Positions 1-7,711 of a stretch of DNA of 10,440 nucleotides are shown one piece after another. The position numbers and the translations under genes are program-made. The notes beneath the pieces are model-generated. The model worked only from the letters and a program-made list of their open reading frames with translations, had not been told where the DNA came from and ran no database searches. Numbering within the stretch: the stretch's first letter is position 1; each line of letters begins with the position of its first letter. The stretch covers positions 1 to 10,440 of the forward strand of contig JAEWQF010000072.1 of NCBI GenBank assembly GCA_023399295.1. Reading direction: 5' to 3'. Origin of the DNA: Bacteroidota bacterium (GTDB lineage: Bacteria; Bacteroidota; Bacteroidia; Bacteroidales; Dysgonomonadaceae).

Positions 1-54
1 GCTGAAGGTATATCGCTTACAGGAGCCGTCAATGATAAATTGAACAATCCATAG
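1..54 (+). CDS. C-terminal end of an unidentified protein (5' truncated)
   Basis: Frame 1 is open from the window edge for 17 codons and stops at TAG 52-54. The visible residues end in VNDKLNNP, which matches no motif I recognise. The reading is supported by position only: the stop lies 22 bases before a strong intrinsic terminator on the same strand, as expected for the last codons of a gene. Because two GH16 lipoproteins follow, the upstream gene could be another glycan-utilisation protein such as a surface glycan-binding lipoprotein, but that is inference from context. The SusD-like ending I would expect (NPGY-like) is not present. Confidence 0.55.
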   Translation, partial: AEGISLTGAVNDKLNNP

Positions 55-76
55 TCAAAAACAACAAATAATTGTG

Positions 77-121
77 AGAAGGGACACTTCAGAATGGATC
101 ATTTTGCGTGTCCCTTCTTTT
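77..121 (+). terminator. Strong intrinsic terminator with an extended hairpin
   Basis: Bases 77-87 pair perfectly with 108-118 (11 bp). Inside the 20-base loop a second helix can form (90-96 with 100-106, one G-T pair, 3-base loop), separated from the outer stem by a small internal loop. The downstream arm runs into a T-rich tract (118-121, then C, T). It lies just after the stop at 54, so it should end transcription of the upstream gene. Its 3' end is only about 15 bases before the start codon chosen for the next gene. Confidence 0.85.
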
Positions 122-135
122 CTAAAATAAAATAT

Positions 136-1212
136 ATGCAAGTAAGATATGCTCTTTTCTTTGTATTGATGGCAGTAATCGTTTCCTGCACGGAAAAAAA
201 CGACCATCAGACAGACATCGATCAAAAAACAAAGATATTCAGCAGGCGGATAAGTGATGACAACCCGAATTTCATCATTTTTGAGATGGATGATTCTTAT
301 GATCCATCTTTTTTCGAATGGACTTTCCCGGGAGATGTGAAAATCACCAACAAACCTACCATGGTTTATTATTTCGAGAAACAAGGGAGCTATGCGGTGA
401 ATCTTAAGATGGAAACAGCTAACGGCAAGATGAGTTATACAGAAACAGTTACCATACCCCATAATTCCGTTTATTACAACAACAACGAATCTCTTTATTG
501 GAGTGACGAGTTTAATGATCCAAAACTCAACAGCACTGATTGGAATTATGACATGGGAATTGAAAAATGGGGCAACAATGAATTACAGGAATATACGAAT
601 AGTACCAACAACTCATTTGTAAGGGACGGCAAATTGGTAATCCGCACAAACAAACGGGGTACAGGACAAAAAATCGGAGATTATACATCTGCCCGGGTAA
701 CAACCAACGGTAAAATCGAAATAAACAGAGGCCGTGTTGAAGTGCGTGCAAAACTTGGTGGAGGAAAAGGCTTGTGGCCGGCAATCTGGTTGTTTGGCAG
801 AAACGCGTCTCCCTACTATTCTGAACTGGACATCATGGAGTATGTTGGTTTTGACAAAAACAGAGTATATGCTGCGGTTCATACCAGCCACACCCTAGAG
901 GGCAATGAGAAGGTCTCCGGGTTTAAAGACATTGATGATGTGGAGAGCCATTTTCACACGTATGGCATCAACTGGACAGATCACAAGGTTGATTTCTATA
1001 TTGATTCACCTGAAAATATCTATCTCACATTCATACCAAAAGATAAAACCTCCCCCGCGCATTGGCCGTTTGATAAGAACTTATATCTGATACTGAACGT
1101 AGCTGTAGGGGGTGACTGGGCTGGCATGCAAGGAGTTGATGACAATATCTTTCCGCAGGAAACAGAATTCGAGTATGTGCGTATTTTTCAGAAAAAAAAC
1201 CAGATAGGATAG
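136..1212 (+). CDS. PKD-like domain plus GH16 endo-beta-glucanase lipoprotein (laminarinase type)
   Basis: This 358-residue protein is a glycoside hydrolase family 16 enzyme, a family that cleaves internal beta-1,3 or beta-1,4 bonds with retention of configuration. I chose ATG 136 over the in-frame ATG 94 because 94 lies inside the terminator hairpin. Starting at 136 gives a clean lipoprotein signal (FFVLMAVIVSC, lipid-bearing Cys18), so the enzyme is probably membrane-anchored and perhaps surface-exposed. Residues about 34-107 look like a PKD/immunoglobulin-like domain. Residues about 118-353 are the GH16 domain, with GLWPAIWLFG and the active-site motif ELDIME (Glu230 nucleophile, Asp232, Glu235 acid/base), the beta-bulge form typical of laminarinases. 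FHTYGINW later in the protein is also family-typical. Laminarin or a mixed-linkage glucan is a reasonable substrate guess. The gene is clearly A/T-richer than those after 2390. Confidence 0.92.
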   Translation: MQVRYALFFVLMAVIVSCTEKNDHQTDIDQKTKIFSRRISDDNPNFIIFEMDDSYDPSFFEWTFPGDVKITNKPTMVYYFEKQGSYAVNLKMETANGKMSYTETVTIPHNSVYYNNNESLYWSDEFNDPKLNSTDWNYDMGIEKWGNNELQEYTNSTNNSFVRDGKLVIRTNKRGTGQKIGDYTSARVTTNGKIEINRGRVEVRAKLGGGKGLWPAIWLFGRNASPYYSELDIMEYVGFDKNRVYAAVHTSHTLEGNEKVSGFKDIDDVESHFHTYGINWTDHKVDFYIDSPENIYLTFIPKDKTSPAHWPFDKNLYLILNVAVGGDWAGMQGVDDNIFPQETEFEYVRIFQKKNQIG

Positions 1213-1312
1213 ATTTGGATTTGGGAAAGATTACCAGAATCATTCACTTGTTCCTGAAAAGCAGATATCTTATTGCATGCATATTTGGAAGGTATGATTT
1301 GATTATAAAAAA

Positions 1313-2296
1313 ATGAAAAACATGAGAAGAATCTTTATCTTACTCGCACTTGTCTTGGCGTGTGGTTGTTCGGGGAGTGAAACCGGGAAGAAGAATAACA
1401 AAAATAAACCTTCAGACAATAATCTCCATCTACTGGTTGAGAACATCATGCATGATTTGTCCATACCCAACAAAAGTAAGTTTCAGGACTCTTTTATTGA
1501 AGAATTTGACCAAAATCAATCAAACTTTTTCACCCACCATTCAGGTGGGAAAGGGGCCGATTTCACATGGGAGATGGGATCAGCCTCATCTTCGGAACCC
1601 GATACAAGAGTATTGGCATTGAAATTAGATCCAGAGGAAGAGGCCGGTGCAGGAAAAGGACCGGAGTTAGTCTCAAACAAATTCACCTTCTATGGCACTT
1701 ACGCAGCACGTTTGAGGGTTCCTGATCCCAGAGATGTTCAACCCAATGTTGGAGCTGTAGTAGGTTATTTCACCTACAGAGAAGATGATGAATTTGGGTT
1801 GAGTGAGATCGATTTCGAGTGGCTGATCGCTGATCCGCAGATAATTTATGTGGGTACCTGGACAGGAGCTTCCGGCAAACTGAAAAGAATTGGGCGAACA
1901 ATTAATTTGGACAAAGGGCAAATCTATGAAACCATCTTTCGGGAACAAGATGGCAGTAACAGAAAAATACTTACGGGTGATCAAAACCAGCCTGAAACAA
2001 TCAAACCTATTCAAGGCTATGATGCTTCATCACAATTCCACACCTATGGATTTGATTGGTATCCGGACCGTATACGGTGGTGGATGCTGCACCCCGCCAC
2101 CAATGATACAATTGTGTTATGGGATTACCGGGGTTCAGATATAGGAATCCCTACCACGCATACCCGTTACAGGATAAATAGTTGGCATACGGACGACTGG
2201 CCGGTTCACACCAACCCACATTCAATCGAAAAGCCGGTCATTTCTTTTGGAACAGAGGTCGACTGGATGTCATACACACCGTTTGAGACAGACTAA
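1313..2296 (+). CDS. GH16-family lipoprotein (lichenase/XET-type active site)
   Basis: This 327-residue protein starts with a lipoprotein signal (basic MKNMRR, then IFILLALVLACGC; lipidation at Cys17 or Cys19), followed by a Lys/Asn-rich linker. The body has the GH16 jelly-roll pattern: YAARLRVPDP on one strand, SEIDFEWL at the active site (Glu165, Asp167, Glu169) and FHTYGFDWYPDRIRWW near residues 242-257. EIDFE lacks the extra residue of the beta-bulge, so it resembles lichenases and xyloglucan endotransglycosylases rather than laminarinases. All three catalytic acids are present, so activity is expected; the substrate cannot be read from sequence. It lies 100 bases after the first GH16 gene on the same strand with no clear terminator between, so co-transcription is plausible. 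A second possible start, ATG 1322, would shorten only the basic N-terminus. Confidence 0.85.
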   Translation: MKNMRRIFILLALVLACGCSGSETGKKNNKNKPSDNNLHLLVENIMHDLSIPNKSKFQDSFIEEFDQNQSNFFTHHSGGKGADFTWEMGSASSSEPDTRVLALKLDPEEEAGAGKGPELVSNKFTFYGTYAARLRVPDPRDVQPNVGAVVGYFTYREDDEFGLSEIDFEWLIADPQIIYVGTWTGASGKLKRIGRTINLDKGQIYETIFREQDGSNRKILTGDQNQPETIKPIQGYDASSQFHTYGFDWYPDRIRWWMLHPATNDTIVLWDYRGSDIGIPTTHTRYRINSWHTDDWPVHTNPHSIEKPVISFGTEVDWMSYTPFETD

Positions 2297-2389
2297 TTTG
2301 CAAGCCATCTATCTTTTTTTTTCCAAATAAATGACTACTTTTACAAAATAATACGATTAGATCGGCATATATAACTAAATATTTTAATA

Positions 2390-3643
2390 ATGACCAGCAG
2401 AAGACAATTCTTAAGAACACTGGGTGGAGTGACCTTGCTTACCATTGTTCCCCGTAACGTACTGGGAAATGGGATGCTCGCTCCAAGCGATGAATTGACA
2501 AAAGGAATCATCGGCGTGGGAGGAATGGGCCGCGGCCATATTCCATACGACAACACACGCGTGGTTGCCATGTGTGATGTAGACAAGAATCACCTCTCAC
2601 AGGCAGCTTCAATGGTAAAAGAGAAGATCAGTCTCTACCATGATTTCCGTGATCTGATCCTTGATAAAAACGTGGATATTGTCCATATCGCCACCCCACC
2701 CCACTGGCATGGCATCATGTCGGTGGAAGCTGCCAAGGCAGGGAAAGATATTTTTTGTGAAAAACCAATGACACGTACCATCGGTGAAGGAAAACGGGTG
2801 CGGGAAGCCATCGCGCAACATGGCAATATCTTCCGACTCAACACCTGGTTCCGCTTCAAGGATCCCTTCTATGGATTGGGAACCCCGGTAAAACCACTGA
2901 AGAAGCTTATCGACAGCGGCTTGCTGGGATGGCCTTTGAAGGTGACAATCAGCAAGCATACCGGTTTCGACTGGAAGTTCTATTGGGTGGGTAAAAACCA
3001 TCTGGAGCCACAACCGATCCCTCAGGAGCTTGATTATGACATGTGGCTGGGGCCGGCACCCTACAAACCCTACAATGCACATCGCGTCCACCAGACCTTC
3101 CGGGGTTATTGGGACTATGACGGTGGTGGCCTCGGTGACATGGGACAACACTACATCGATCCGGTACAGTACATGCTGGGCAAGGATCACACCAGTCCCG
3201 TGAAGGTGGAGGTTGATGCACCCCAACAACACCCCGATGCAGTAGGTACCTGGCGATCCATCACCTATACCTATGCAGACGGATGCCAGATCATCCTCTG
3301 GGGTGGCGACTTTGGTGAGCCTGACACACCCTACATTGCAGGACCCAAAGGCAATGTCTACCGGAATTTTGTTTGTGACATTCCTGATTGGGAAAAGAAG
3401 CTTGCCGGATATCCCGAACCGGCTGAGCAACAGACCGATTTCCGCGAAGTGATCCGCAACCGACAGAAATTTGCGTTGAACGAAGTGAACGGTCATCGCT
3501 CCTGTACCATTGTCAACATGGGTGCCGTGGCCCTTCAACTGAACCGAACGCTGGAGTTCGACCCGGTGAAGGAAGAGTTTATCAACGACGCAGAGGCCAA
3601 CAAGCTGGTTGACCAACCGATGCGTGCACCCTGGACCATTTAA
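2390..3643 (+). CDS. Tat-exported Gfo/Idh/MocA-family NAD(P)-dependent oxidoreductase
   Basis: This 417-residue protein opens with a twin-arginine signal (SRRQFLRTLGG, residues 3-13), so it is probably exported folded with its nicotinamide cofactor. A Rossmann domain follows with GVGGMG at residues 42-47, the acidic MCDVD at 61-65 after the second strand, and the family EKP motif at 124-126 (Lys125 is usually catalytic). The C-terminal domain carries GDMGQHYIDP (Asp250, His254, Asp257), the usual substrate/catalytic signature. Relatives oxidise or reduce sugars, often at C3. The stop lies 16 bases before the next start, which indicates an operon with the DUF1080 protein. From that pairing I infer a glycoside 3-dehydrogenase role; the substrate is unknown. 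G+C content is higher than in the two GH16 genes upstream. Confidence 0.93.
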   Translation: MTSRRQFLRTLGGVTLLTIVPRNVLGNGMLAPSDELTKGIIGVGGMGRGHIPYDNTRVVAMCDVDKNHLSQAASMVKEKISLYHDFRDLILDKNVDIVHIATPPHWHGIMSVEAAKAGKDIFCEKPMTRTIGEGKRVREAIAQHGNIFRLNTWFRFKDPFYGLGTPVKPLKKLIDSGLLGWPLKVTISKHTGFDWKFYWVGKNHLEPQPIPQELDYDMWLGPAPYKPYNAHRVHQTFRGYWDYDGGGLGDMGQHYIDPVQYMLGKDHTSPVKVEVDAPQQHPDAVGTWRSITYTYADGCQIILWGGDFGEPDTPYIAGPKGNVYRNFVCDIPDWEKKLAGYPEPAEQQTDFREVIRNRQKFALNEVNGHRSCTIVNMGAVALQLNRTLEFDPVKEEFINDAEANKLVDQPMRAPWTI

Positions 3644-3659
3644 CATTCAATTTCACACA

Positions 3660-6600
3660 ATGAAAAAGAGATATTTATTGATATTGCTCCTGAGCCTGTT
3701 GATCAGTACCAACATCCAGGCTCAACTCCCTTCGGGCAGAACAGTGTCAACCATTGTTGCCGACGCGCTGGCACAGTTGCCAGCTGACAATCAAGCACAA
3801 TACGACCGCGTGATAACCGATCTGGTATCGACCGGAGAAGAGGGACTGCTGGATCTGATTGGAAGGATGAATCCTCCCGGCAGCAAAAGCAACGAGACAA
3901 TCGATTATGCCATCAGCGGATGGGTTCATTCTGTCGCGAATGACAAGACACAACGAAAGATCGCTGCTGCGGCCATCGGCAAAGCACTTGGCAGGCCCCT
4001 GCACAACGAGATGAAGGCTACATTGATCCGGAGCATGCGCACCATAGCCAGCGATGAGGAAGTACCCTTGTTGACAGGTTTTCTGACTGACATCCACCTC
4101 TCCGCTACAGCATCAATGGTACTGATCTCAATTGGGAGCGACAAGGCCAATGAAGCACTCCTGCAGGCTGTCACTTCTGCAGGAAGCGAAAAGATCAGAC
4201 TTCAGCTGATCAATGCGCTGGCACAAACCGGCTATCGCAATGCCGAGAAGCCCCTGCTCGACCTGCTCCGCTTCAAACCGACCGGAGAGATGGAAAGGGC
4301 ACTGCTCAATACGTTGGCTCACACGGGCGGTAAGGCATCGTTGAAACTCCTGAGGAACGCAGCCGAAGAGAACGGGTATTCCTATCATAAAAACGCTGCC
4401 ACGGCATCCTATCTCACCTTGTTGACAAGGTTCAACAGGCTGGATCCCAAACTGGCAAGAAGAGAAGCCACAAGGCTGTTATCCGATGCACGAAAAAACG
4501 GAAAAAGCGATCTGATGGTGGCAGCTGCCCGTTTGCTGGCAGACAATAGCTCTCTGCGCAAGGTAGCAATACTGCAGGATGCCTTTCATACGGGAGATAT
4601 CACCTACCTGACTCCACTACTCAAGCAGATCACTTTTATTGATGACAATCGATCGATGCAGTTGATCGCCAAAGAACTGGGTTCCACACGATCACCCGAG
4701 ATGCAAACAGCACTGATCTACTGGGCAGCTGAGAATGACAGGAAAGAACTGCTGCCAGAGATCATCCGTCTCTCTGGCTCCTCCAACAGGATGGTACAGA
4801 AAGCAGCCCTGCAGTCACTCACCCGCATGGGTGGTGACGATGCCCTGATCGCATTGGCCTCCCTATTGAAAAGCAGTGACAGCGAAACGGTCGCAATCGC
4901 AAAGAGGGCACTCTCCTCCTTCCAGGGTGACATATCCTATACGCTGGCATCTGTATTTGAGGAGAGCAGCAACGATGGAAAAAAAGCCATCCTGCAGCTG
5001 ATCGCCGCCCGCAAGATGTCAGACCAGTATAACCTGGTTTACAACCAGCTTTTTACAGAAGATGCAACGATAAAACAGGCAGCTGCAATCAGCCTGAAGG
5101 ATGTGGTCACCGCCGAAAATCTCTCCGACCTGTTCACTCTGGTTGAACAGGCAGACCATGCACTGTTGGCACCGCTACAGGAGGCGATCAATACGGCGCT
5201 GGATCATCTCCCTGCCGCTGAACAGCTGGCATTGGTCACTACCCGGATGAGGCAATCGCAGAAGAAACACCTTTACTTCAGCGCACTGGCCAACAGTGGT
5301 TCACAGGAAGCACTCAATCGGATCACGGAAGCTTATCACAGTGAGGAGGGGAACAACAGGACAGCAGCATTCAACGCGCTGACAAGCTGGAAATCGTTCG
5401 AAGCGATCCATCCTTTGCTGCTGATTGCCAGGAGCAGTTCAGACAAAGCAGTGCTCACAGGAGTGACCGATGCATTGACAACGCTGATTGGCCGATCCGG
5501 TCAAACCGGAACGGTGCAATATCTCTACCTGCGTGAGACCATGCCTTTTGCCCAAACCACAGTGCAGAGGAACCGCATCCTGCAGCTACTGGGGCAGACA
5601 GGACAATACCAGGCAATGCGCTACGTGGCTCCCTTCATGGAAGAAACTCAGTTGAGCGAGGCTGCTGCCCAGGCAGCAATGACCATCACGCTGAACAATC
5701 CTTCTTACGCCGGGGAAGAGACCTCCCGTATCCTGCAAAAGGTGAGTGTGACGCTCAGCAACCCCGATGCCGGATACCAACGCCAGTCCATCACCAAGTA
5801 CCTAACTGAGAATCCCACAGAGGGAGGCTTTGTCTCAATTTTTAACGGCAGAAACCTGGATGGATGGAAAGGGTTGGTGGAAAACCCGATCAAAAGAGCA
5901 GCGATGAGTCAAAAAGAGTTGGCCGCTGCAGAGGCAAAAGCCAACAAAGAGATGATCAATGACTGGAAGGTGGCGGATGGCAACATCCTCTTCAACGGTA
6001 CCGGCAGCAACAACCTATGCACTGAGAAGCAATACGGTGACTTCGAGATGTTGATCGACTGGAAGCTATTCGAAGGTCCCGAGCCAGACGCAGGCATCTA
6101 CCTGCGCGGAACACCCCAGGTGCAAATTTGGGACACTGCACGTGTGAACGTGGGTGCACAGGTGGGTTCCGGTGGCCTTTACAACAACAACCAGAACCCT
6201 TCAAAGCCCCTCAAGGTGGCCGACCAGAAGGTGGGGGAATGGAACAGCTTCCACATCCGCATGGTGGGCGAAAGAGTCACTGTCTGGCTGAACGGTGAGC
6301 TGGTAACCGACAACGCGATCCTGGAGAACTTCTGGGACCGGAGTCAACCCATCTTCCCCGTTGAGCAGATCGAACTGCAGGCCCATGGCAGCAAAGTAGC
6401 CTACCGGGACATCCTGATCAAGGAGATTCCGCGGCCCGAACCTTACAGGTTGACGGCGGAAGAAGAAAAGGAAGGCTTCAAAATCCTCTTCAACGGTACC
6501 CACCTAGATGAGTGGACAGGCAACAAGAGGGATTATGCCGTGGAAGGCGGCCAAATAGTGCTCTACCCCAGTGAAACGTTCGGTGGAAACCTTTACACCC

Positions 6601-7049
6601 AAAAGGAATATGGCGATTTCGTGTTCCGTTTTGAATTCATGCTGACACCGGGAGCCAACAACGGACTGGGCATCCGCACCCCCATGGAGGGTGATGCTGC
6701 CTACCTGGGCATGGAATTGCAGATCCTCGACAACGATGCCCCCATCTACGAGCAACTTGCAGTTTATCAGTACCACGGTTCGGTATACGGGGTGATTCCT
6801 GCAAAAAGAGGTTTCCTCAAGCCACATGGTGAATGGAACTACCAGGAGGTGATCGCCGAGGGTGACCAGATCAAAGTGATCCTCAACGGCACCACCATCC
6901 TCGACGGCAACATCCGCGAGGCGGCCAAAAACGGGACTGCAGATGGCAAGGATCATCCCGGTCTCTTAAACCAAAAGGGACACATCGGTTTCCTCGGGCA
7001 CGGATCGGTTGTGAAGTTTCGCAACATCCGAATCAGGGAACTGCAATAA
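3660..7049 (+). CDS. Secreted HEAT-repeat protein with two DUF1080 (3-keto-disaccharide hydrolase) domains
   Basis: I chose ATG 3660 over the in-frame ATG 3609 because 3609 lies inside the upstream gene, whereas 3660 gives a standard signal peptide (MKKRYLLILLLSLLIS, likely cut after Ala21). No lipobox is seen, so the 1129-residue protein is probably soluble in the periplasm. Residues about 45-700 are helical HEAT-like repeats, for example RLQLINALAQTGYRNAEKPL. DUF1080 domain 1 spans about 722-922 (FNGRNLDGW, DAGIYLRG at 810-817, PQVQIWD at 819-825). Domain 2 spans about 938-1129 (FNGTHLDEW, NNGLGIR at 1000-1006, MELQILD at 1018-1024). Members of this family hydrolyse or eliminate 3-keto-glycosides. 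With the oxidoreductase 16 bases upstream, it probably cleaves the oxidised product. The repeats may form a scaffold or a substrate- or partner-binding arm (inference). The two DUF1080 copies differ at a conserved position (Gln820 versus Glu1019). Confidence 0.92.
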   Translation: MKKRYLLILLLSLLISTNIQAQLPSGRTVSTIVADALAQLPADNQAQYDRVITDLVSTGEEGLLDLIGRMNPPGSKSNETIDYAISGWVHSVANDKTQRKIAAAAIGKALGRPLHNEMKATLIRSMRTIASDEEVPLLTGFLTDIHLSATASMVLISIGSDKANEALLQAVTSAGSEKIRLQLINALAQTGYRNAEKPLLDLLRFKPTGEMERALLNTLAHTGGKASLKLLRNAAEENGYSYHKNAATASYLTLLTRFNRLDPKLARREATRLLSDARKNGKSDLMVAAARLLADNSSLRKVAILQDAFHTGDITYLTPLLKQITFIDDNRSMQLIAKELGSTRSPEMQTALIYWAAENDRKELLPEIIRLSGSSNRMVQKAALQSLTRMGGDDALIALASLLKSSDSETVAIAKRALSSFQGDISYTLASVFEESSNDGKKAILQLIAARKMSDQYNLVYNQLFTEDATIKQAAAISLKDVVTAENLSDLFTLVEQADHALLAPLQEAINTALDHLPAAEQLALVTTRMRQSQKKHLYFSALANSGSQEALNRITEAYHSEEGNNRTAAFNALTSWKSFEAIHPLLLIARSSSDKAVLTGVTDALTTLIGRSGQTGTVQYLYLRETMPFAQTTVQRNRILQLLGQTGQYQAMRYVAPFMEETQLSEAAAQAAMTITLNNPSYAGEETSRILQKVSVTLSNPDAGYQRQSITKYLTENPTEGGFVSIFNGRNLDGWKGLVENPIKRAAMSQKELAAAEAKANKEMINDWKVADGNILFNGTGSNNLCTEKQYGDFEMLIDWKLFEGPEPDAGIYLRGTPQVQIWDTARVNVGAQVGSGGLYNNNQNPSKPLKVADQKVGEWNSFHIRMVGERVTVWLNGELVTDNAILENFWDRSQPIFPVEQIELQAHGSKVAYRDILIKEIPRPEPYRLTAEEEKEGFKILFNGTHLDEWTGNKRDYAVEGGQIVLYPSETFGGNLYTQKEYGDFVFRFEFMLTPGANNGLGIRTPMEGDAAYLGMELQILDNDAPIYEQLAVYQYHGSVYGVIPAKRGFLKPHGEWNYQEVIAEGDQIKVILNGTTILDGNIREAAKNGTADGKDHPGLLNQKGHIGFLGHGSVVKFRNIRIRELQ

Positions 7050-7073
7050 AGGAGATCGATTTCAATAATGACG

Positions 7074-7111
7074 AAAACACCATCCTGTTTTGTGCAGGAT
7101 GGTGTTTTTTT
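7074..7111 (+). terminator. Strong intrinsic terminator after the DUF1080 gene
   Basis: Bases 7074-7087 pair perfectly with 7095-7108 (14 bp, including four A-T pairs at the base) around a 7-base loop, and the downstream arm runs into seven consecutive T (7105-7111). It lies 24 bases after the DUF1080 stop codon and separates the sugar-processing genes from the uptake operon beginning at 7199. Confidence 0.93.
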
Positions 7112-7123
7112 ATTCTTTTTCCC

Positions 7124-7131
7124 TATATTTG
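7124..7131 (+). promoter_or_regulatory. Candidate Bacteroides-type promoter -7 element
   Basis: TATATTTG matches the Bacteroidota -7 consensus TAnnTTTG exactly. It lies directly after a terminator and about 68 bases before the next start codon, the right place for the promoter of the uptake operon. No convincing TTTG -33 element is found at the usual 19-21 base spacing, where part of the terminator stem lies instead. The predicted leader (roughly 7138-7198) is A-rich, lacks a Shine-Dalgarno sequence and is too short for most known riboswitches. Confidence 0.5.
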
Positions 7132-7198
7132 CATGGGGAACCGCTCTCTTCAGGTAGAAACAAAACATAACAAAAAATAAAGCCTAATAAACGCCATT

Positions 7199-7708
7199 AT
7201 GTCCACAACAACACAACACTACACCTACAGCCTAAGCAACAGCAAGACCTATCTCTTTGCTGCTATTTTTGTCGTCGGCAATCTTTTGTTGCCGCAACTG
7301 GCACATCTCGTTCCGCAGGGTGGATTTATCTTCCTGCCGATCTACTTCTTCACGCTGATTGCCGCCTACAAGTATGGCATCCATGTGGGCATCCTGACTG
7401 CCCTGCTCTCACCGCTGGCCAATCATCTTCTCTTTGGCATGCCCCCCGCAGCAGTGCTGCCCGCCATCCTAGTGAAATCGGTGATCCTCGCCATTGCAGC
7501 GGCCATAACAGCCAGACATTTCGGCAAGGTATCACTCTTTGCCCTGCTTCTCACCATCCTGGCCTACCAGTTCATCGGTACCGGCTTGGAATGGATCATG
7601 ACAGGGAGCCTGCATACGGCACTGCAAGACTTCCGATTGGGACTGCCGGGAATGTTGATCCAGCTTGTGGGAGGGTTCTTCCTGCTGAAAGCCACCCGAA
7701 AAATTTAG
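7199..7708 (+). CDS. ECF-type transporter S-component-like membrane protein
   Basis: This 169-residue protein is mostly hydrophobic, with about six membrane segments (roughly residues 18-36, 42-56, 60-78, 82-100, 108-128 and 147-164). Its size, topology and features such as FLPIYFFTLIAAYKYG followed by GILTALLSPLANHLLFG resemble the substrate-binding S subunits of energy-coupling factor (ECF) transporters, which import vitamins and related micronutrients across the inner membrane. No ATPase (EcfA) or EcfT gene is in the window, so it would need a shared module encoded elsewhere or act alone. Its stop is 3 bases before the phosphoribosyltransferase start, and a TonB-dependent receptor follows, so the ligand is probably the one that receptor handles. 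The ligand cannot be read from sequence. The family assignment rests on overall resemblance, not a diagnostic motif. Confidence 0.75.
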   Translation: MSTTTQHYTYSLSNSKTYLFAAIFVVGNLLLPQLAHLVPQGGFIFLPIYFFTLIAAYKYGIHVGILTALLSPLANHLLFGMPPAAVLPAILVKSVILAIAAAITARHFGKVSLFALLLTILAYQFIGTGLEWIMTGSLHTALQDFRLGLPGMLIQLVGGFFLLKATRKI

Positions 7709-7711
7709 CGG

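Noticed and set aside
94..135. Upstream in-frame start for the first GH16 protein
   Set aside because: ATG 94 is inside the terminator hairpin loop and would put 14 non-signal residues ahead of a good lipoprotein signal that begins at ATG 136.
1213..1312. Separate promoter for the second GH16 gene
   Set aside because: Near matches exist (CATATTTG at 1280-1287, and TATGATTTG with wrong spacing at 1293-1301), but neither fits TAnnTTTG exactly or has a correctly spaced -33 element.
2297..2389. Terminator or promoter between the second GH16 gene and the oxidoreductase
   Set aside because: A run of nine T (2314-2322) is present but no stable hairpin precedes it. TACTTTTA (2336-2343) is one mismatch from the -7 consensus without a -33 partner, so neither is supported.
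2609..3646. Long open frame (345 codons) on the minus strand
   Set aside because: It lies entirely opposite the oxidoreductase, whose Rossmann, EKP and GDxGxH motifs are unmistakable. The minus-strand protein shows no domain or signal I recognise and is Cys/His-rich in the way antisense shadows of such genes usually are.
3609..3659. Upstream in-frame start for the DUF1080 protein
   Set aside because: It overlaps the end of the oxidoreductase gene and would bury the signal peptide; ATG 3660 gives a standard signal peptide and a 16-base gap.
6504..6956. Minus-strand open frame (150 codons) opposite DUF1080 domain 2
   Set aside because: The + strand codes for a clear DUF1080 domain here. The antisense frame has no recognisable motif or promoter.
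7131..7198. Possible cobalamin or other vitamin riboswitch ahead of the S-component gene
   Set aside because: The leader after the candidate promoter is only about 60 bases, A-rich, with no strong paired elements or recognisable box; cobalamin riboswitches are much longer.
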